The notes: generated by a model from the letters alone, not told the origin. 64,000 nt of DNA from Neiella litorisoli (GCF_014773395.1 NZ_JACXAF010000013.1:1-64000), one strand, 5' to 3'; counted from the first letter of the stretch, positions 48,468-59,371 are shown. Numbers and translations are program-made.

Positions 48468-49058
48468 ATGAGCAATGCGCCTGTTGATTCTGGCCGCCGT
48501 CGATTTTTGACTGCGACCACGGCTGTGGTTGGAGGTGCTGGCTGTGCTTTCGCCGCTGTGCCTTTCATCGCATCCTGGAACCCAAGTGCGAAAGCCAAAG
48601 CGGCTGGTGCACCGGTGGAAGTGGATATTAGTAAACTCGAACCTGGCCAATTAATTCGTGTCGATTGGCGCGGCCAGCCAGTTTGGGTTGTTAATCGTAC
48701 CCAAGCGGCATTGGACGAACTGAAAGCTGTTGAAGATCAGCTCAAAGATCCTGCGTCTGATGAGCCTCAGCAACCTGAGTTCGCAAAAAACCAATACCGC
48801 TCGTTGAAGCCTGAGATTCTGGTTGCGGTCGGTTTGTGTACTCACCTTGGTTGTTCACCAACTTATCTGCCTGATACTTTCGGTGAGCAGGTCTCTGGCG
48901 TGAAGTCAGGGTTCTTCTGCCCATGTCATGGTTCAAAATTCGATATGGCCGGACGCGTGTTCCAAAACGTTCCAGCTGGCCTGAACCTGGTGATCCCACC
49001 GTACACCTTTGTTGATGACACCACTATTTTGGTCGGTGTTGAAGAAGGAGCCGCGTGA
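48468..49058 (+). CDS. petA: Ubiquinol-cytochrome c reductase Rieske iron-sulfur subunit
   Basis: A 196-residue bc1 subunit. The N-terminus has a twin-arginine-like SGRRRFLTATT, then a membrane anchor. The 2Fe-2S ligands are in CTHLGCSP and CPCHGSKFD. It moves electrons from ubiquinol to cytochrome c1. Its stop overlaps the petB start (GTGATG). First gene of petABC after a terminator, so an own promoter lies in 48305-48467. Confidence 0.98.
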   Translation: MSNAPVDSGRRRFLTATTAVVGGAGCAFAAVPFIASWNPSAKAKAAGAPVEVDISKLEPGQLIRVDWRGQPVWVVNRTQAALDELKAVEDQLKDPASDEPQQPEFAKNQYRSLKPEILVAVGLCTHLGCSPTYLPDTFGEQVSGVKSGFFCPCHGSKFDMAGRVFQNVPAGLNLVIPPYTFVDDTTILVGVEEGAA

Positions 49059-50317
49059 TGAAAGGTTTGATGGACTGGATTGAAGCTCGTCTTCCATTTA
49101 TGGAAGCGATGAACAAACACGTTATCCAATACCCAGCACCGAAGAACTTCAACTTCTGGTACTTCTTTGGCTCTTTGGCCATGCTGGTGTTGGTCAATCA
49201 GATCGTCACTGGTATCTGGCTGACCATGAACTACGTCCCTTCTGGCGAAGGTGCGTTTGCCTCGATCGAATACATCATGCGTGATGTCGATTACGGCTGG
49301 CTACTGCGCTATATGCACTCGACCGGTGCTTCAGCGTTCTTCGTGGTGGTTTACCTGCACATGTTCCGTGGCATGATGTACGGCTCCTATCAAAAGCCGC
49401 GCGAACTGCTGTGGCTGTTCGGCATGCTGATCTTCTTGGTGCTAATGGCCGAAGCCTTCATGGGCTACCTGTTGCCATGGGGCCAGATGTCATTCTGGGG
49501 TGCTCAGGTCATTATTTCGCTGTTCGGTGCCATTCCTTGGATTGGTGACGATTTGACCCTGTGGATCCGTGGTGACTACGTGATCTCAGGCGCGACCCTG
49601 AACCGCTTCTTTGCGCTGCACGTGATTGCCTTGCCGCTAGTTCTTGTGGTGTTGGTATTCCTGCACATTTTGGCATTGCATGAAGTGGGCTCAAACAACC
49701 CTGAAGGTATCGATATTAAGAAGCCGAAAGGCTCGGTACCAGAAGGCGAGAAAAGCCCATTCAAGTTCCACGCGCGCTATGACAAATACGACATCGTTGA
49801 TGCCGTGCCTTTTCATCCGTACTACACGGTGAAAGACATTATGGGCGTCGCGGGCTTCTTGATTCTGTTCTGCTATGTGATTTTCTTTGCGCCAGAGATG
49901 GGCGGCTACTTCTTGGAGAAGCCAAACTTCGAAGCGGCTAACCCACTGAAGACGCCTGAGCACATTGCGCCGGTTTGGTATTTCACTTCGTTCTACGCCA
50001 TTCTGCGGGCGATCCCTCACAAATTGATGGGGGTTGTCGGTATGGGCGCGGCAATCGTAGTGCTGTTCCTGCTGCCTTGGCTCGACCGCTGTAAAGTGAA
50101 GTCGGTTAAGTACCGCAGCATTTGGCACAAGTTGAACCTGACTCAGTTTGTTATCTGCTTCATCATTCTCGGTATTCTGGGTGCGATTCCAGCGACTCCG
50201 GGCCGCACTTTGTTGGCTCAGATCACCACCTTTGGTTACTTCGCATTCTTCGCCCTGCTGTGGTTCTACAGTAAAAACGAGAAATGTAAGCCTGTACCTG
50301 AGAGGATCAGCAAATGA
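49058..50317 (+). CDS. petB: Ubiquinol-cytochrome c reductase cytochrome b subunit
   Basis: A 419-residue polytopic cytochrome b. Visible features include the LRYMHSTGASAFFVVVYLHM heme-binding helix (two His), the Q-o segment MGYLLPWGQMSFWGAQVI and the second His pair in FALHVIALPLVLVVLVFLHILALH. The conserved PEWY-like motif reads APVWYF. The start is ATG 49058 after GAAGAAGGAG; an in-frame GTG is adjacent. Confidence 0.98.
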   Translation: MKGLMDWIEARLPFMEAMNKHVIQYPAPKNFNFWYFFGSLAMLVLVNQIVTGIWLTMNYVPSGEGAFASIEYIMRDVDYGWLLRYMHSTGASAFFVVVYLHMFRGMMYGSYQKPRELLWLFGMLIFLVLMAEAFMGYLLPWGQMSFWGAQVIISLFGAIPWIGDDLTLWIRGDYVISGATLNRFFALHVIALPLVLVVLVFLHILALHEVGSNNPEGIDIKKPKGSVPEGEKSPFKFHARYDKYDIVDAVPFHPYYTVKDIMGVAGFLILFCYVIFFAPEMGGYFLEKPNFEAANPLKTPEHIAPVWYFTSFYAILRAIPHKLMGVVGMGAAIVVLFLLPWLDRCKVKSVKYRSIWHKLNLTQFVICFIILGILGAIPATPGRTLLAQITTFGYFAFFALLWFYSKNEKCKPVPERISK

Positions 50318-51054
50318 AAACATGGTTGTTAATTTTGTCACTGCTGGTTCCTTCTGCTGCTTTCGCAGCTGGTGGTAGCAGTGTGCCGTTGGATGACGCC
50401 AACATTGACCTGACTGACAATGCGTCACTGCAACGCGGTGCCAAGTTGTTCATGAACTACTGCTTTGGCTGTCATAGCACCCAATACCAGCGTTATGAGC
50501 GTGTTGCTACTGACATCGGTATTCCATTGGATTTGATGCAGGAAAACCTGATCTTCACCGGTGCCAAAATCGGTGAGTTGATGGAAAATTCAGTCGATGA
50601 TGAGCAAGCGGCGAAGTGGTTTGGTGCCACTCCTCCTGACTTGACGTTAGTGGCCCGCGTTCGTGGTGTCGATTGGATTTACACCTACCTGCGCACTTTC
50701 TACGTTGATGAAACGCGTCCGTTTGGGGTCAACAATGTGGTGTTCCCAAGCGTCGGTATGCCGCATGTTCTGGAAGAACTGCAAGGTATTCCAACCAAGA
50801 AATATGAAACCCGTTTGATTGACGGCGAAGAGAAGCTGGTCTTTACCGGTGAAATCGAAGTCGACGGTTCGGGTGAAATGAGTACTGATGAATATGATCA
50901 GGCGGTGCGTGATATCACCAACTTCCTAGCATATTCAGCAGAGCCGATTGCGCTGGAACGTCAGCGTTTAGGTTACTGGGTACTTGGTTTCTTGTTCATC
51001 TTGCTAATCCTTTCTTACTTCTTGAAGAAGGAATTCTGGCGAGACGTGCATTAA
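50314..51054 (+). CDS. petC: Ubiquinol-cytochrome c reductase cytochrome c1
   Basis: A 246-residue exported cytochrome c1: signal peptide (WLLILSLLVPSAAFA), the heme motif CFGCH, and a C-terminal membrane anchor (LGFLFILLILSYFLKKEFW). The distal ligand region includes VFPSVGMPHVL. It overlaps petB by 4 bases (ATGA). A terminator follows. Confidence 0.98.
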   Translation: MKTWLLILSLLVPSAAFAAGGSSVPLDDANIDLTDNASLQRGAKLFMNYCFGCHSTQYQRYERVATDIGIPLDLMQENLIFTGAKIGELMENSVDDEQAAKWFGATPPDLTLVARVRGVDWIYTYLRTFYVDETRPFGVNNVVFPSVGMPHVLEELQGIPTKKYETRLIDGEEKLVFTGEIEVDGSGEMSTDEYDQAVRDITNFLAYSAEPIALERQRLGYWVLGFLFILLILSYFLKKEFWRDVH

Positions 51055-51076
51055 TCCCAATGCACTAATTTTTGCT

Positions 51077-51107
51077 AGCAAGGGGCCGGCGGCCCCTTTG
51101 CTGTTTT
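51077..51107 (+). terminator. Rho-independent terminator after petABC
   Basis: GCAAGGGGCC/GGCCCCTTTGC stem, one bulge, followed by TGTTTT. It lies 22 bases after the petC stop and before the sspA ribosome-binding site. Confidence 0.85.
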
Positions 51108-51137
51108 CAGTTTTCGTTTAATGACTTGGAGGAACGC

Positions 51138-51764
51138 ATGGCTGTAGCTGCCAACAAACGTTCTGTTATGACCCTGTTCTCTGCGATGGATGACTTGTAT
51201 AGCCATCAGGTTCGCATTGTTCTGGCGGAAAAAGGTGTCACCTTTGAAGCCACTTATGTTGATGCTGAGCACCCGTCTGAGGAACTTGCTGAGGTCAACC
51301 CATATGGTAGCGTTCCAACTCTGGTCGACCGTGACTTAGTACTTTATCGCGCACAAATCATCACCGAATACCTCGATGAGCGTTTTCCTCATCCGCCATT
51401 GATGCCGGTTTATCCAGTGGCTCGTGGCCGTAGCCGTTTGATGATGTACCGCATTGAAAAAGACTGGTACGGCTTGGTTGAAAAGATTTTCAACAATGAT
51501 GATGCTGAAAATGCCCGTCGCGAATTGCGTGAAGGCTTGTTGGCCATTGCGCCAATCTTCACTGAAACACCATACTTCATGAGTGAAGAGTTCAGCCTGA
51601 CCGACTGCTTCTTGGCACCGCTATTGTGGCGTTTGCCAGTTCTTGGCATTGAGCTAAGCGGCCGTGGTAGCAAAGAATTGAAAGCTTACATGAACCGCTT
51701 GTTCGAGCGTGATTCATTCAAAGCTTCACTGACTGAAGTTGAGCGCGAAATTCACGCTTTTTAA
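51138..51764 (+). CDS. sspA: Stringent starvation protein A
   Basis: A 208-residue GST-fold protein without glutathione-transferase residues. It binds RNA polymerase and regulates transcription during starvation. N-terminal domain: MTLFSAMDDLYSHQVRIVLAEKGV; NPYGSVPTLVDRDL. C-terminal helices: FSLTDCFLAPLLWRLP. ATG 51138 follows TTGGAGG; the longer frame upstream overlaps the petABC terminator. Confidence 0.97.
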   Translation: MAVAANKRSVMTLFSAMDDLYSHQVRIVLAEKGVTFEATYVDAEHPSEELAEVNPYGSVPTLVDRDLVLYRAQIITEYLDERFPHPPLMPVYPVARGRSRLMMYRIEKDWYGLVEKIFNNDDAENARRELREGLLAIAPIFTETPYFMSEEFSLTDCFLAPLLWRLPVLGIELSGRGSKELKAYMNRLFERDSFKASLTEVEREIHAF

Positions 51765-51791
51765 GCGCGATAATCGTCAGCAGGAGATGTT

Positions 51792-52247
51792 ATGACCCCG
51801 AGTCGTCCCTATTTGCTCAGAGCCTTCTACGAATGGTTGGTTGATAATGATTTAACCCCTCATTTGGTGGTGGATGCCGAGCAGCCGGATGTTGAAGTGC
51901 CGCGGCAATTCGTCCAGAACGGCCAGATCGTGTTGAATATTGCTCCTGCTGCGGTGTCTCAGCTGCAAATGACCAATGACGTGGTGTCATGCTCGGCTCG
52001 CTTTGGTGGCAAGCCGGAGTTGCTCTATGTACCAATGTGGGCGGTGAAAGCGATTTACGCCCGCGAAAATGGTGCTGGCACCGTGTTTGAAGCTGAACCG
52101 GGTTATCGTGAGATGCTCAGTCAGTTAGACAGTGCCGATGAAACCGCGCAACCTGCCGCAGAGCGTGATTTACCAAGCGACAATGGTGACGACGACAAGC
52201 CGACGCCGCCATCTGGCTCGAGGCCAACACTTCGAGTGGTTAAATAA
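51792..52247 (+). CDS. sspB: ClpXP adaptor SspB
   Basis: A 151-residue adaptor that delivers ssrA-tagged proteins to ClpXP. The dimeric binding domain has RPYLLRAFYEWLVDNDLTPHLVVDA. A flexible acidic linker precedes the ClpX-binding tail RPTLRVVK. It follows sspA by 27 bases. Confidence 0.97.
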   Translation: MTPSRPYLLRAFYEWLVDNDLTPHLVVDAEQPDVEVPRQFVQNGQIVLNIAPAAVSQLQMTNDVVSCSARFGGKPELLYVPMWAVKAIYARENGAGTVFEAEPGYREMLSQLDSADETAQPAAERDLPSDNGDDDKPTPPSGSRPTLRVVK

Positions 52248-52260
52248 GGTTTCAGTCAGG

Positions 52261-52298
52261 CAATAAAAAACCGAGCGATATGCTCGGTTTTTTATTGC
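52261..52298. terminator. Bidirectional terminator between sspB and dolP
   Basis: A perfect 16-bp inverted repeat (CAATAAAAAACCGAGC ... GCTCGGTTTTTTATTG) around GATAT. A-run and T-run on both sides fit both convergent genes. Confidence 0.95.
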
Positions 52299-52310
52299 AA
52301 GTTTGGGCGG

Positions 52311-52904
52311 CTATTGGCGAGCCGTTTCTTCTGGCACAAATTCAAATACTCGGACTACTTCGCTGACGCCGCCGACATTGCGGACAATCTCGGTAGCAAT
52401 GTTGGCTTCTGAGCGCGTCACGACCCCCATCAAGAACACTTTGCCATCTTCTGTGATGATCTTCAGTCGCGCGAATTCCGTGTTTTCATCAGCCAATAGT
52501 GCGCTGCGAACTTTTGTCGATAGCCAGCTGTCGCTTGAGCGAGTAGTCAGCGATATCGGCTCTCGGATCTCAAGTTCGTTATGAAGTTTGGCCGAATCGA
52601 CTTGCGAAGCGCTGATCCGCTTTACTTCATCCATCAAATAGCTGCTTGGCACTTGGCCAACCAGTAAAACAGTGCCGTTGACGGCAAATACCCGGATCCG
52701 CGACTGCTTGTTGAGGCCTTCGCTTTCGGAAAAGGCGCTGGAGAGTTCAAATTCCAGCTTGGTATCTTCCACCTGAGTGGTGACGGGGCGCCGATCATGC
52801 AGCATGGTAGCTGTACCTGCTGCACCGGCAACGATGACCCCAGCGCAGCCCTGCACCAAGGCTAAACTGGCAACTGCCGCTAAACCTAAATACCAGCGAG
52901 CCAC
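52311..52904 (-). CDS. dolP: Outer-membrane BON-domain lipoprotein DolP (YraP)
   Basis: A 197-residue lipoprotein with a signal peptide ending in LVQGC. Two BON domains follow (about 45-115 and 120-190), e.g. LLVGQVPSSYLMDEVKRIS and VFLMGVVTRSEANIATEIV. DolP sits at the division site and supports outer-membrane integrity. It follows diaA by 3 bases. Confidence 0.94.
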   Translation of the reverse strand: MARWYLGLAAVASLALVQGCAGVIVAGAAGTATMLHDRRPVTTQVEDTKLEFELSSAFSESEGLNKQSRIRVFAVNGTVLLVGQVPSSYLMDEVKRISASQVDSAKLHNELEIREPISLTTRSSDSWLSTKVRSALLADENTEFARLKIITEDGKVFLMGVVTRSEANIATEIVRNVGGVSEVVRVFEFVPEETARQ

Positions 52905-52907
52905 AAT

Positions 52908-53863
<956 letters not shown>

Positions 53864-53864
53864 A

Positions 53865-55670
53865 TCAGCTACTCACTGGCACTAGGCGCTGATCTTTATA
53901 CTGGCTCCAAGGTAAGCTGACGCCTACTTCTCCTTGCTCGGAGACACTGAGATCACCAGTCCAACCCGATACGGTAAAGCCAGGCAACTGTCGCAGCGCT
54001 TGCAGTTGCGGAATTAATGACAGGGCATCATGACCCATCGCGAACAAGCGGATATCGCTGTATTGCCATTCAGGAGCAAGGGTTTCAACTGCTGCTTTTT
54101 GTTGACTCAATGACGGGCTGGTTAGCAGCGGAATATCGGCGACATAGATGCCATTAAATTCACTGCTCTGGCCATTGTGAGAGCGCGGTCCAGCATAAAC
54201 ATTGACCGGATCGGCAAATGGGCTGATGGTGACATCGACAAATGACTTGAGCAGACGCGCCTGTTGTGAGCTAGCAACAACGTAAATGGCATCAATATCG
54301 GCGCGGCTGCGCGGCTCTGATTCCAATTTGAGGCCTAGTACTCGCGCTAACTCAACTGCGCGCGCTTTCGAGTCAGTGATCCCCATTACTTGCTGAACTT
54401 GCTTCTGCATGTTCTTGGCATCTTGGATCGGCACTAGGGCAATATCTTGAGCATTATCCTGCTGTTGCCAGGTCTGCTCGAACGAGTGAGTGATTCGCTG
54501 GTAACTATTGCCGTTGGCCTGCAATAGCAACGGATGCTCGATACCTTGGTCGATAAAGAACTGCGCGGTGTTGCGGCCTTCAAGTTCTGGCGACAAGGCA
54601 AATGAACTGATCATCTGTGATTGCTGATCAGCATCCACTTGGTTTAACGCGAGGATCTGTACTGAGTTGTCGGCTAGCTCCAGCAATGTGCGGACATTGG
54701 ACTTAAGCAGCGGGCCAATAATGATGGAATGGCCATCTTGTTGAATTTGTTGATATAGATCGGCAATGGTGTTGCGGCCACTATCGTAAAAATGCAGTTG
54801 AGTCGGACTTTCCAGATCATCCAACACGGCCTGTAACATGCCATTGCGCAGGGCATGGCCTTGCGCTTTGTAGGCACCGCTCAGTGGCAGGATAACGGCT
54901 ACATCCGCTGGTTTCTGGTCGGTGGCGGTCATCGCCTCATTGAGATTGCTCGGCAAGGTCGCCGCGGCCGGATGTTTTGGATAGCGTTGTTGCCACTGTT
55001 GCAGCTGTGCCAGTACATGCTTCAGCTGGCCCTTGGTATTGAGGATCTGGTACAGCGACAACCAACCATCAAATGCCGGATCTATCGACTGGCCATTGAA
55101 TCGAGCAGGCTGACTTTTTTCAACTTCGCCGAGTAGGTTCCAGATTTGTTGCTGCACTTTTTGCTGGCGTTCGGGCTCGACGTATGGGTAGCGTTTGACC
55201 GCTTGTTGCGCCGCGCCCCAATAGTCTTCATGGTACTGATGAATCGCCGTGGCTAAGGCGTAACGTTCGTCGTTGAGCTGGCCGTTAACCAACGGTTGGG
55301 CAATGGCTTTGTCATACGACTGTTCGGCACTGGCCATGTCACCCTGAGCCATTTTTACTTGCGCATCGAGCAACAACCAATGCTGTTGATTGGCAAGATT
55401 GGTGGGGTTCGTGGCGGCGAGTGTCGACGCCGCTAAATCGAGTCGGCCTGAACGTAAATACAGCCGAGTCGCATTTAATCGATATTCGCTGCGCTCTGGC
55501 TCTTTCGCTTGTTGGGCCAAATCTAACCATTGTTGCGGCGAAGCAATATTATTCAGATCAGCCTGCGATGGCTTGTCGTTGCTGGCACAGCTGAGGATGC
55601 CAAAGGCCATGATCACGACCATCAGCCAACGTGACACGAATGCGAAACGACGTTCTTGTGAATAGCGCAC
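53865..55670 (-). CDS. lpoA: Penicillin-binding protein activator LpoA
   Basis: A 601-residue outer-membrane lipoprotein, with lipobox GILSC. The N-terminal TPR-like half (about 30-250) precedes a periplasmic-binding-protein-like domain (VAVILPLSGAYKAQGHALRNGM; IIGPLLKSNVRTLLELAD). LpoA activates PBP1A. Divergent from rsmI over 78 bases. Confidence 0.95.
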   Translation of the reverse strand: MRYSQERRFAFVSRWLMVVIMAFGILSCASNDKPSQADLNNIASPQQWLDLAQQAKEPERSEYRLNATRLYLRSGRLDLAASTLAATNPTNLANQQHWLLLDAQVKMAQGDMASAEQSYDKAIAQPLVNGQLNDERYALATAIHQYHEDYWGAAQQAVKRYPYVEPERQQKVQQQIWNLLGEVEKSQPARFNGQSIDPAFDGWLSLYQILNTKGQLKHVLAQLQQWQQRYPKHPAAATLPSNLNEAMTATDQKPADVAVILPLSGAYKAQGHALRNGMLQAVLDDLESPTQLHFYDSGRNTIADLYQQIQQDGHSIIIGPLLKSNVRTLLELADNSVQILALNQVDADQQSQMISSFALSPELEGRNTAQFFIDQGIEHPLLLQANGNSYQRITHSFEQTWQQQDNAQDIALVPIQDAKNMQKQVQQVMGITDSKARAVELARVLGLKLESEPRSRADIDAIYVVASSQQARLLKSFVDVTISPFADPVNVYAGPRSHNGQSSEFNGIYVADIPLLTSPSLSQQKAAVETLAPEWQYSDIRLFAMGHDALSLIPQLQALRQLPGFTVSGWTGDLSVSEQGEVGVSLPWSQYKDQRLVPVSS

Positions 55671-55748
55671 AAGATCTCCTTAAATGTGGGGGAGCGCGGT
55701 TTAGTGATGTATATTAACCGCTGATTCTGAACAAACAAAACCAATTCC

Positions 55749-56582
55749 ATGAGCGGCACCCTTTATATAGTACCTACCCCAATCGGCAACCTCGGAGATA
55801 TTAGCGCAAGAGCCCTTGAGGTGTTAGCTGCAGTTGACGTTATTGCTGCCGAAGACACGCGCCATACCCGTAAATTATTGAACCACTTTGGTATCGGCAC
55901 CAAAGCGGTGTCGCTCCATGCGCACAATGAGAATCAGCGCTCGGCACAAATGCTCAGTTATTTGGACAATGGTCAATCGCTGGCGCTGGTATCCGATGCC
56001 GGTACGCCGCTGATCTCCGATCCCGGTTACCCGTTAGTGACGGCAGTACGTCAGGCTGGTTTCGAGGTGATTGCGCTCCCTGGCCCATGTGCCGCAATTA
56101 CCGCGCTATCGGCAGCGGGCTTGGCTACCGACCGATTTTGTTTTGAGGGATTTCTACCGGCTAAAAAAGCTGGTCGTATCGAAGCTCTGCAAACGCTTGC
56201 GGCCGAATCACGCACCATGGTGTTTTATGAATCGCCGCGGCGAGTCTTGGATACCCTTGCCGCTATTGCTGAGGTATTCGGCGAGTCACGTCAGCTTGTG
56301 GTTGCCAAAGAGCTAACCAAGCGCTTTGAGACCTTTATCAGTGGCACTTCGGCGGAAGTGATTGCATGGTTTCAAGCCGAGCAGGAGCGCCAGCAAGGTG
56401 AAATGGTTGTGATGGTGGCAGGAGCGACGAAAGAGCAAGATCAGGGCTTTGAGCAAGCATTGCAATTGGCTAATAAACTGCAACCGTTAATGCCACCCAA
56501 GCAAGCTGCAGGTATTGCTGCAGATACCTTCGGCTGTAAGAAGAATGCGATCTACAAAGCGATGATGGCAGAGGAAGAATAA
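55749..56582 (+). CDS. rsmI: 16S rRNA (cytidine1402-2'-O)-methyltransferase RsmI
   Basis: A 277-residue SAM-dependent methyltransferase of the tetrapyrrole-methylase fold. GTLYIVPTPIGNLGDISARAL, AAEDTRHTRKLLNHFGI and VSDAGTPLISDPGYPLV are diagnostic. It methylates 16S rRNA C1402. No terminator was seen between it and the convergent EIIC-EAL gene. Confidence 0.97.
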   Translation: MSGTLYIVPTPIGNLGDISARALEVLAAVDVIAAEDTRHTRKLLNHFGIGTKAVSLHAHNENQRSAQMLSYLDNGQSLALVSDAGTPLISDPGYPLVTAVRQAGFEVIALPGPCAAITALSAAGLATDRFCFEGFLPAKKAGRIEALQTLAAESRTMVFYESPRRVLDTLAAIAEVFGESRQLVVAKELTKRFETFISGTSAEVIAWFQAEQERQQGEMVVMVAGATKEQDQGFEQALQLANKLQPLMPPKQAAGIAADTFGCKKNAIYKAMMAEEE

Positions 56583-56623
56583 CTGATTAGGAGCGCACTC
56601 GTTCAGGCCGCAAGCACAACCGA

Positions 56624-58651
56624 TCAGTAGCTGGTCAATACTGAGCTTTGGCTGTCGCACATGTATTGGTGCGCTTGTTGAAAGGGCATTGCTTTCGCGT
56701 AAAGCCAGCCCTGCACCTCATCAATGTCTGTGCTACGCAAGAAATCTAATTGCTGTTGGGTTTCGACCCCCTCCGCGACGATCTGAAAACCGAGCTGTTT
56801 ACATAACACCACAAGCTGCTCGTAAAGGCGTTGACCTTTCGGTTCGTCGGTAATATCAAGTAATGATTTATCGAACTTAATGGTTTGAATATTGGTTCGA
56901 GCCAGCATCGCGAGATTGGAGTAGCCAGTGCCAAAATCATCCATGGCGGTAGATATGTTGCTCTTATCTAAACGCTCAATCATTTTGTCCATTGCTGCTT
57001 GGTTACTAATGTAACTGCTTTCGATAATTTCGACTTCGACTTGCTCGGGAAATTGTTGCAAGGCTTTCTCTAGCTGTTCGACCGTTTGCTCATGCAAATC
57101 AATGGGATCAATGTTAAGACTGACTTTCGGGTGATAACCGGCAGCTGCCCATTTCTCAAGATCTTCACTGACTCGGTTGATCACCCACCAATCGATGATA
57201 TTGAGCAGATTATGTTCCCGCAGAGTGGCTAAAAAGTAGGGGCCGACAATGTTGCCATTTGGCTTGCGCAACCGTACTAACGCCTCGAAGCCGGAAACTA
57301 ATCCTGTGGCCAGTCCGATTTTCGGTTGGTAATGCAACTCCAGCTCACCGTGCTCTAAATCTTGCAATACTTGATTGAGCTCTGATTGGCGCATTTGGTT
57401 TTGTTGTTGTACTTCAATAAAACGATGTTCAAGGCTCTCGTCGAGTTTAGTGTTCACGGTTAAATTCGCGCGGAGCCTTTCAAGTTGATGATAAGTCGAG
57501 TTGTGGCGAATGCTGAGACGCACAAATGGGTAATAGATTGCGGTACTAATGGCAATCAGCACCATTTGAAAGAACACGGTACGAGCGCTTTGAGACATGA
57601 ACCAAGCATCGAGCAGTACCGGTGTCACCCATGAGCGCTCGGTTTCGGTGAATGGTAACCACCCGGTTTGTAGCACATGGTATGCAATGTAGGCATTGAC
57701 CATTGGCGCAAAGACAAAAGGCACTAAAAAGTAAATATTGAAGACTATGGGAATGCCGTAGATCAGCGTTTCATTGACGTTAAACATTGCCAGTGGAACC
57801 GACAACTTGGCGACATTTTTTTCATGAAATTGCTCGCGACATACCAAGCACGCCAAAATCAGTCCCCAAGTTGAGCCCGAGCCGCCGAGGTGGACAAAGG
57901 TCGACATAAAGGTATGCATCGGCATACCTGCGATCATGAGACTATTACTCAGCTCCATGCCATCGATCATGTTGACAATATGTTCACCATGAACCCCAGT
58001 CATCCAAGTTAATTGGCTGATAAAGATCCGTGTTAGGACCCTCGGAAACATCGATAGATCTTCATAGTGCGCGACCAGCAAGTAGCCCAGCATGCTGAAC
58101 AGTTCTGCGATGTAAGGCATGATTGAACTGACCAGAATAAAAACCACAGCAAATGGCAATACCAGATTGATGTGCTTTTTGAGGAAATGGCTAATCCCTG
58201 AGCCTTTGACCAAATGCAGCCATTTCAGCTTAGCAATGAGGGCCAGTAAGTAGCTGGATAATGTTGGAATCAATATCGCGTAGCCAGAAAATCCTTCTGA
58301 CCAAAACGCCAACGCATCCAGTTCGGCAGAGCGCTGGGTTGCATCAAACACAAAGCAACATAATGCCAATATAGGTGAAGCGACGGTGTTTAAGCCCAAA
58401 TTTTTGGCTAAGTAAAAGCTCATCGAGCCGACAAGGGCTAAGGAAAACAAACCAAACAAGACAGTGTTGCAAGAACTGATTGCTGCGACAATTTGTGGCG
58501 ACTCTGAGAACCAATCAAAGCGATGGGTATATTCAGACAGAACGGCTGACGACGCCATCAAAATGACAAAGGGAACCAACGCGATACAAGCTTCTCGAAG
58601 CGACAGAAAGAACGACAGCTGAGCAATGCTTTTATGGTTGTTTTGTAACAT
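56624..58651 (-). CDS. PTS EIIC (lactose/cellobiose-type) fused to an EAL c-di-GMP phosphodiesterase domain
   Basis: A 675-residue inner-membrane protein. Residues 1-385 match the PTS EIIC type-3 (ChbC-like) fold, with about ten transmembrane segments: MTGVHGEHIV (His221), HLGGSGSTWGL, and FNVNETLIYGIP (Glu294), where ChbC has NEP. A short coiled segment (about 395-430) leads to an EAL domain (about 433-668). All EAL signatures are present: EAL at 456-458, NIDPID, EIIES, DDFGTGYSNL, IKFDKSLL and EGVET, so phosphodiesterase activity is expected. No EIIA or EIIB domain and no neighbouring PTS sugar genes, suggesting a sensor role rather than a transporter. Preceded by a GGGACTCC ribosome-binding site. 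Confidence 0.93.
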   Translation of the reverse strand: MLQNNHKSIAQLSFFLSLREACIALVPFVILMASSAVLSEYTHRFDWFSESPQIVAAISSCNTVLFGLFSLALVGSMSFYLAKNLGLNTVASPILALCCFVFDATQRSAELDALAFWSEGFSGYAILIPTLSSYLLALIAKLKWLHLVKGSGISHFLKKHINLVLPFAVVFILVSSIMPYIAELFSMLGYLLVAHYEDLSMFPRVLTRIFISQLTWMTGVHGEHIVNMIDGMELSNSLMIAGMPMHTFMSTFVHLGGSGSTWGLILACLVCREQFHEKNVAKLSVPLAMFNVNETLIYGIPIVFNIYFLVPFVFAPMVNAYIAYHVLQTGWLPFTETERSWVTPVLLDAWFMSQSARTVFFQMVLIAISTAIYYPFVRLSIRHNSTYHQLERLRANLTVNTKLDESLEHRFIEVQQQNQMRQSELNQVLQDLEHGELELHYQPKIGLATGLVSGFEALVRLRKPNGNIVGPYFLATLREHNLLNIIDWWVINRVSEDLEKWAAAGYHPKVSLNIDPIDLHEQTVEQLEKALQQFPEQVEVEIIESSYISNQAAMDKMIERLDKSNISTAMDDFGTGYSNLAMLARTNIQTIKFDKSLLDITDEPKGQRLYEQLVVLCKQLGFQIVAEGVETQQQLDFLRSTDIDEVQGWLYAKAMPFQQAHQYMCDSQSSVLTSY

Positions 58652-58822
58652 GGAGTCCCATTGATTTTGCAGCTTTTAGGTGTGGTTTGGTCTGCACATC
58701 ATTGATGTGGGCAGTGTAGTCTAGGCAGTACCTTAGTTTCACTCTTTTAGTATGGAGTTGCGAGCTGACTCAAAACTGTCGCCGGCACCAAATGCCTATC
58801 AACTTTTGTGTTTCGTTAATAC

Positions 58823-58851
58823 TTGGGTTGGCGCGACGATCGGTGTACACT
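58823..58851 (+). promoter_or_regulatory. rnpB: rnpB promoter
   Basis: TTGGGT (58823-58828) and TACACT (58846-58851) with a 17-base spacer; the predicted start is near 58858. Confidence 0.7.
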
Positions 58852-58857
58852 GCGCGC

Positions 58858-59213
<356 letters not shown>

Positions 59214-59222
59214 TTATGAATC

Positions 59223-59256
59223 CCAGCTTTGTTACCCAAGGCTGGTTTTTTGTTTT
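59223..59256 (+). terminator. rnpB terminator, copy 1
   Basis: CCAGCTTTG/CAAGGCTGG stem (one G-U) followed by TTTTTTGTTTTT. Confidence 0.88.
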
Positions 59257-59337
59257 TGGGGGACGAAGCGGACTCGATTGCCCACTCCACTCAAACAAAC
59301 CAAGCGGCTTGTGGCCGACTCCCATTTTTTACGAATC

Positions 59338-59371
59338 CCAGCTTTGTTATCCAAGGCTGGTTTTTTGTTTT
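59338..59371 (+). terminator. rnpB terminator, copy 2 (duplicated)
   Basis: The same CCAGCTTTG/CAAGGCTGG stem and T-run 115 bases later, within the second repeat unit. Confidence 0.85.

Noticed and set aside
49691-50428. Long minus-strand frame (245 codons) opposite petB/petC
   Set aside because: Shadow of the bc1 genes; composition rich in Arg, His and Gln and no recognisable domain.
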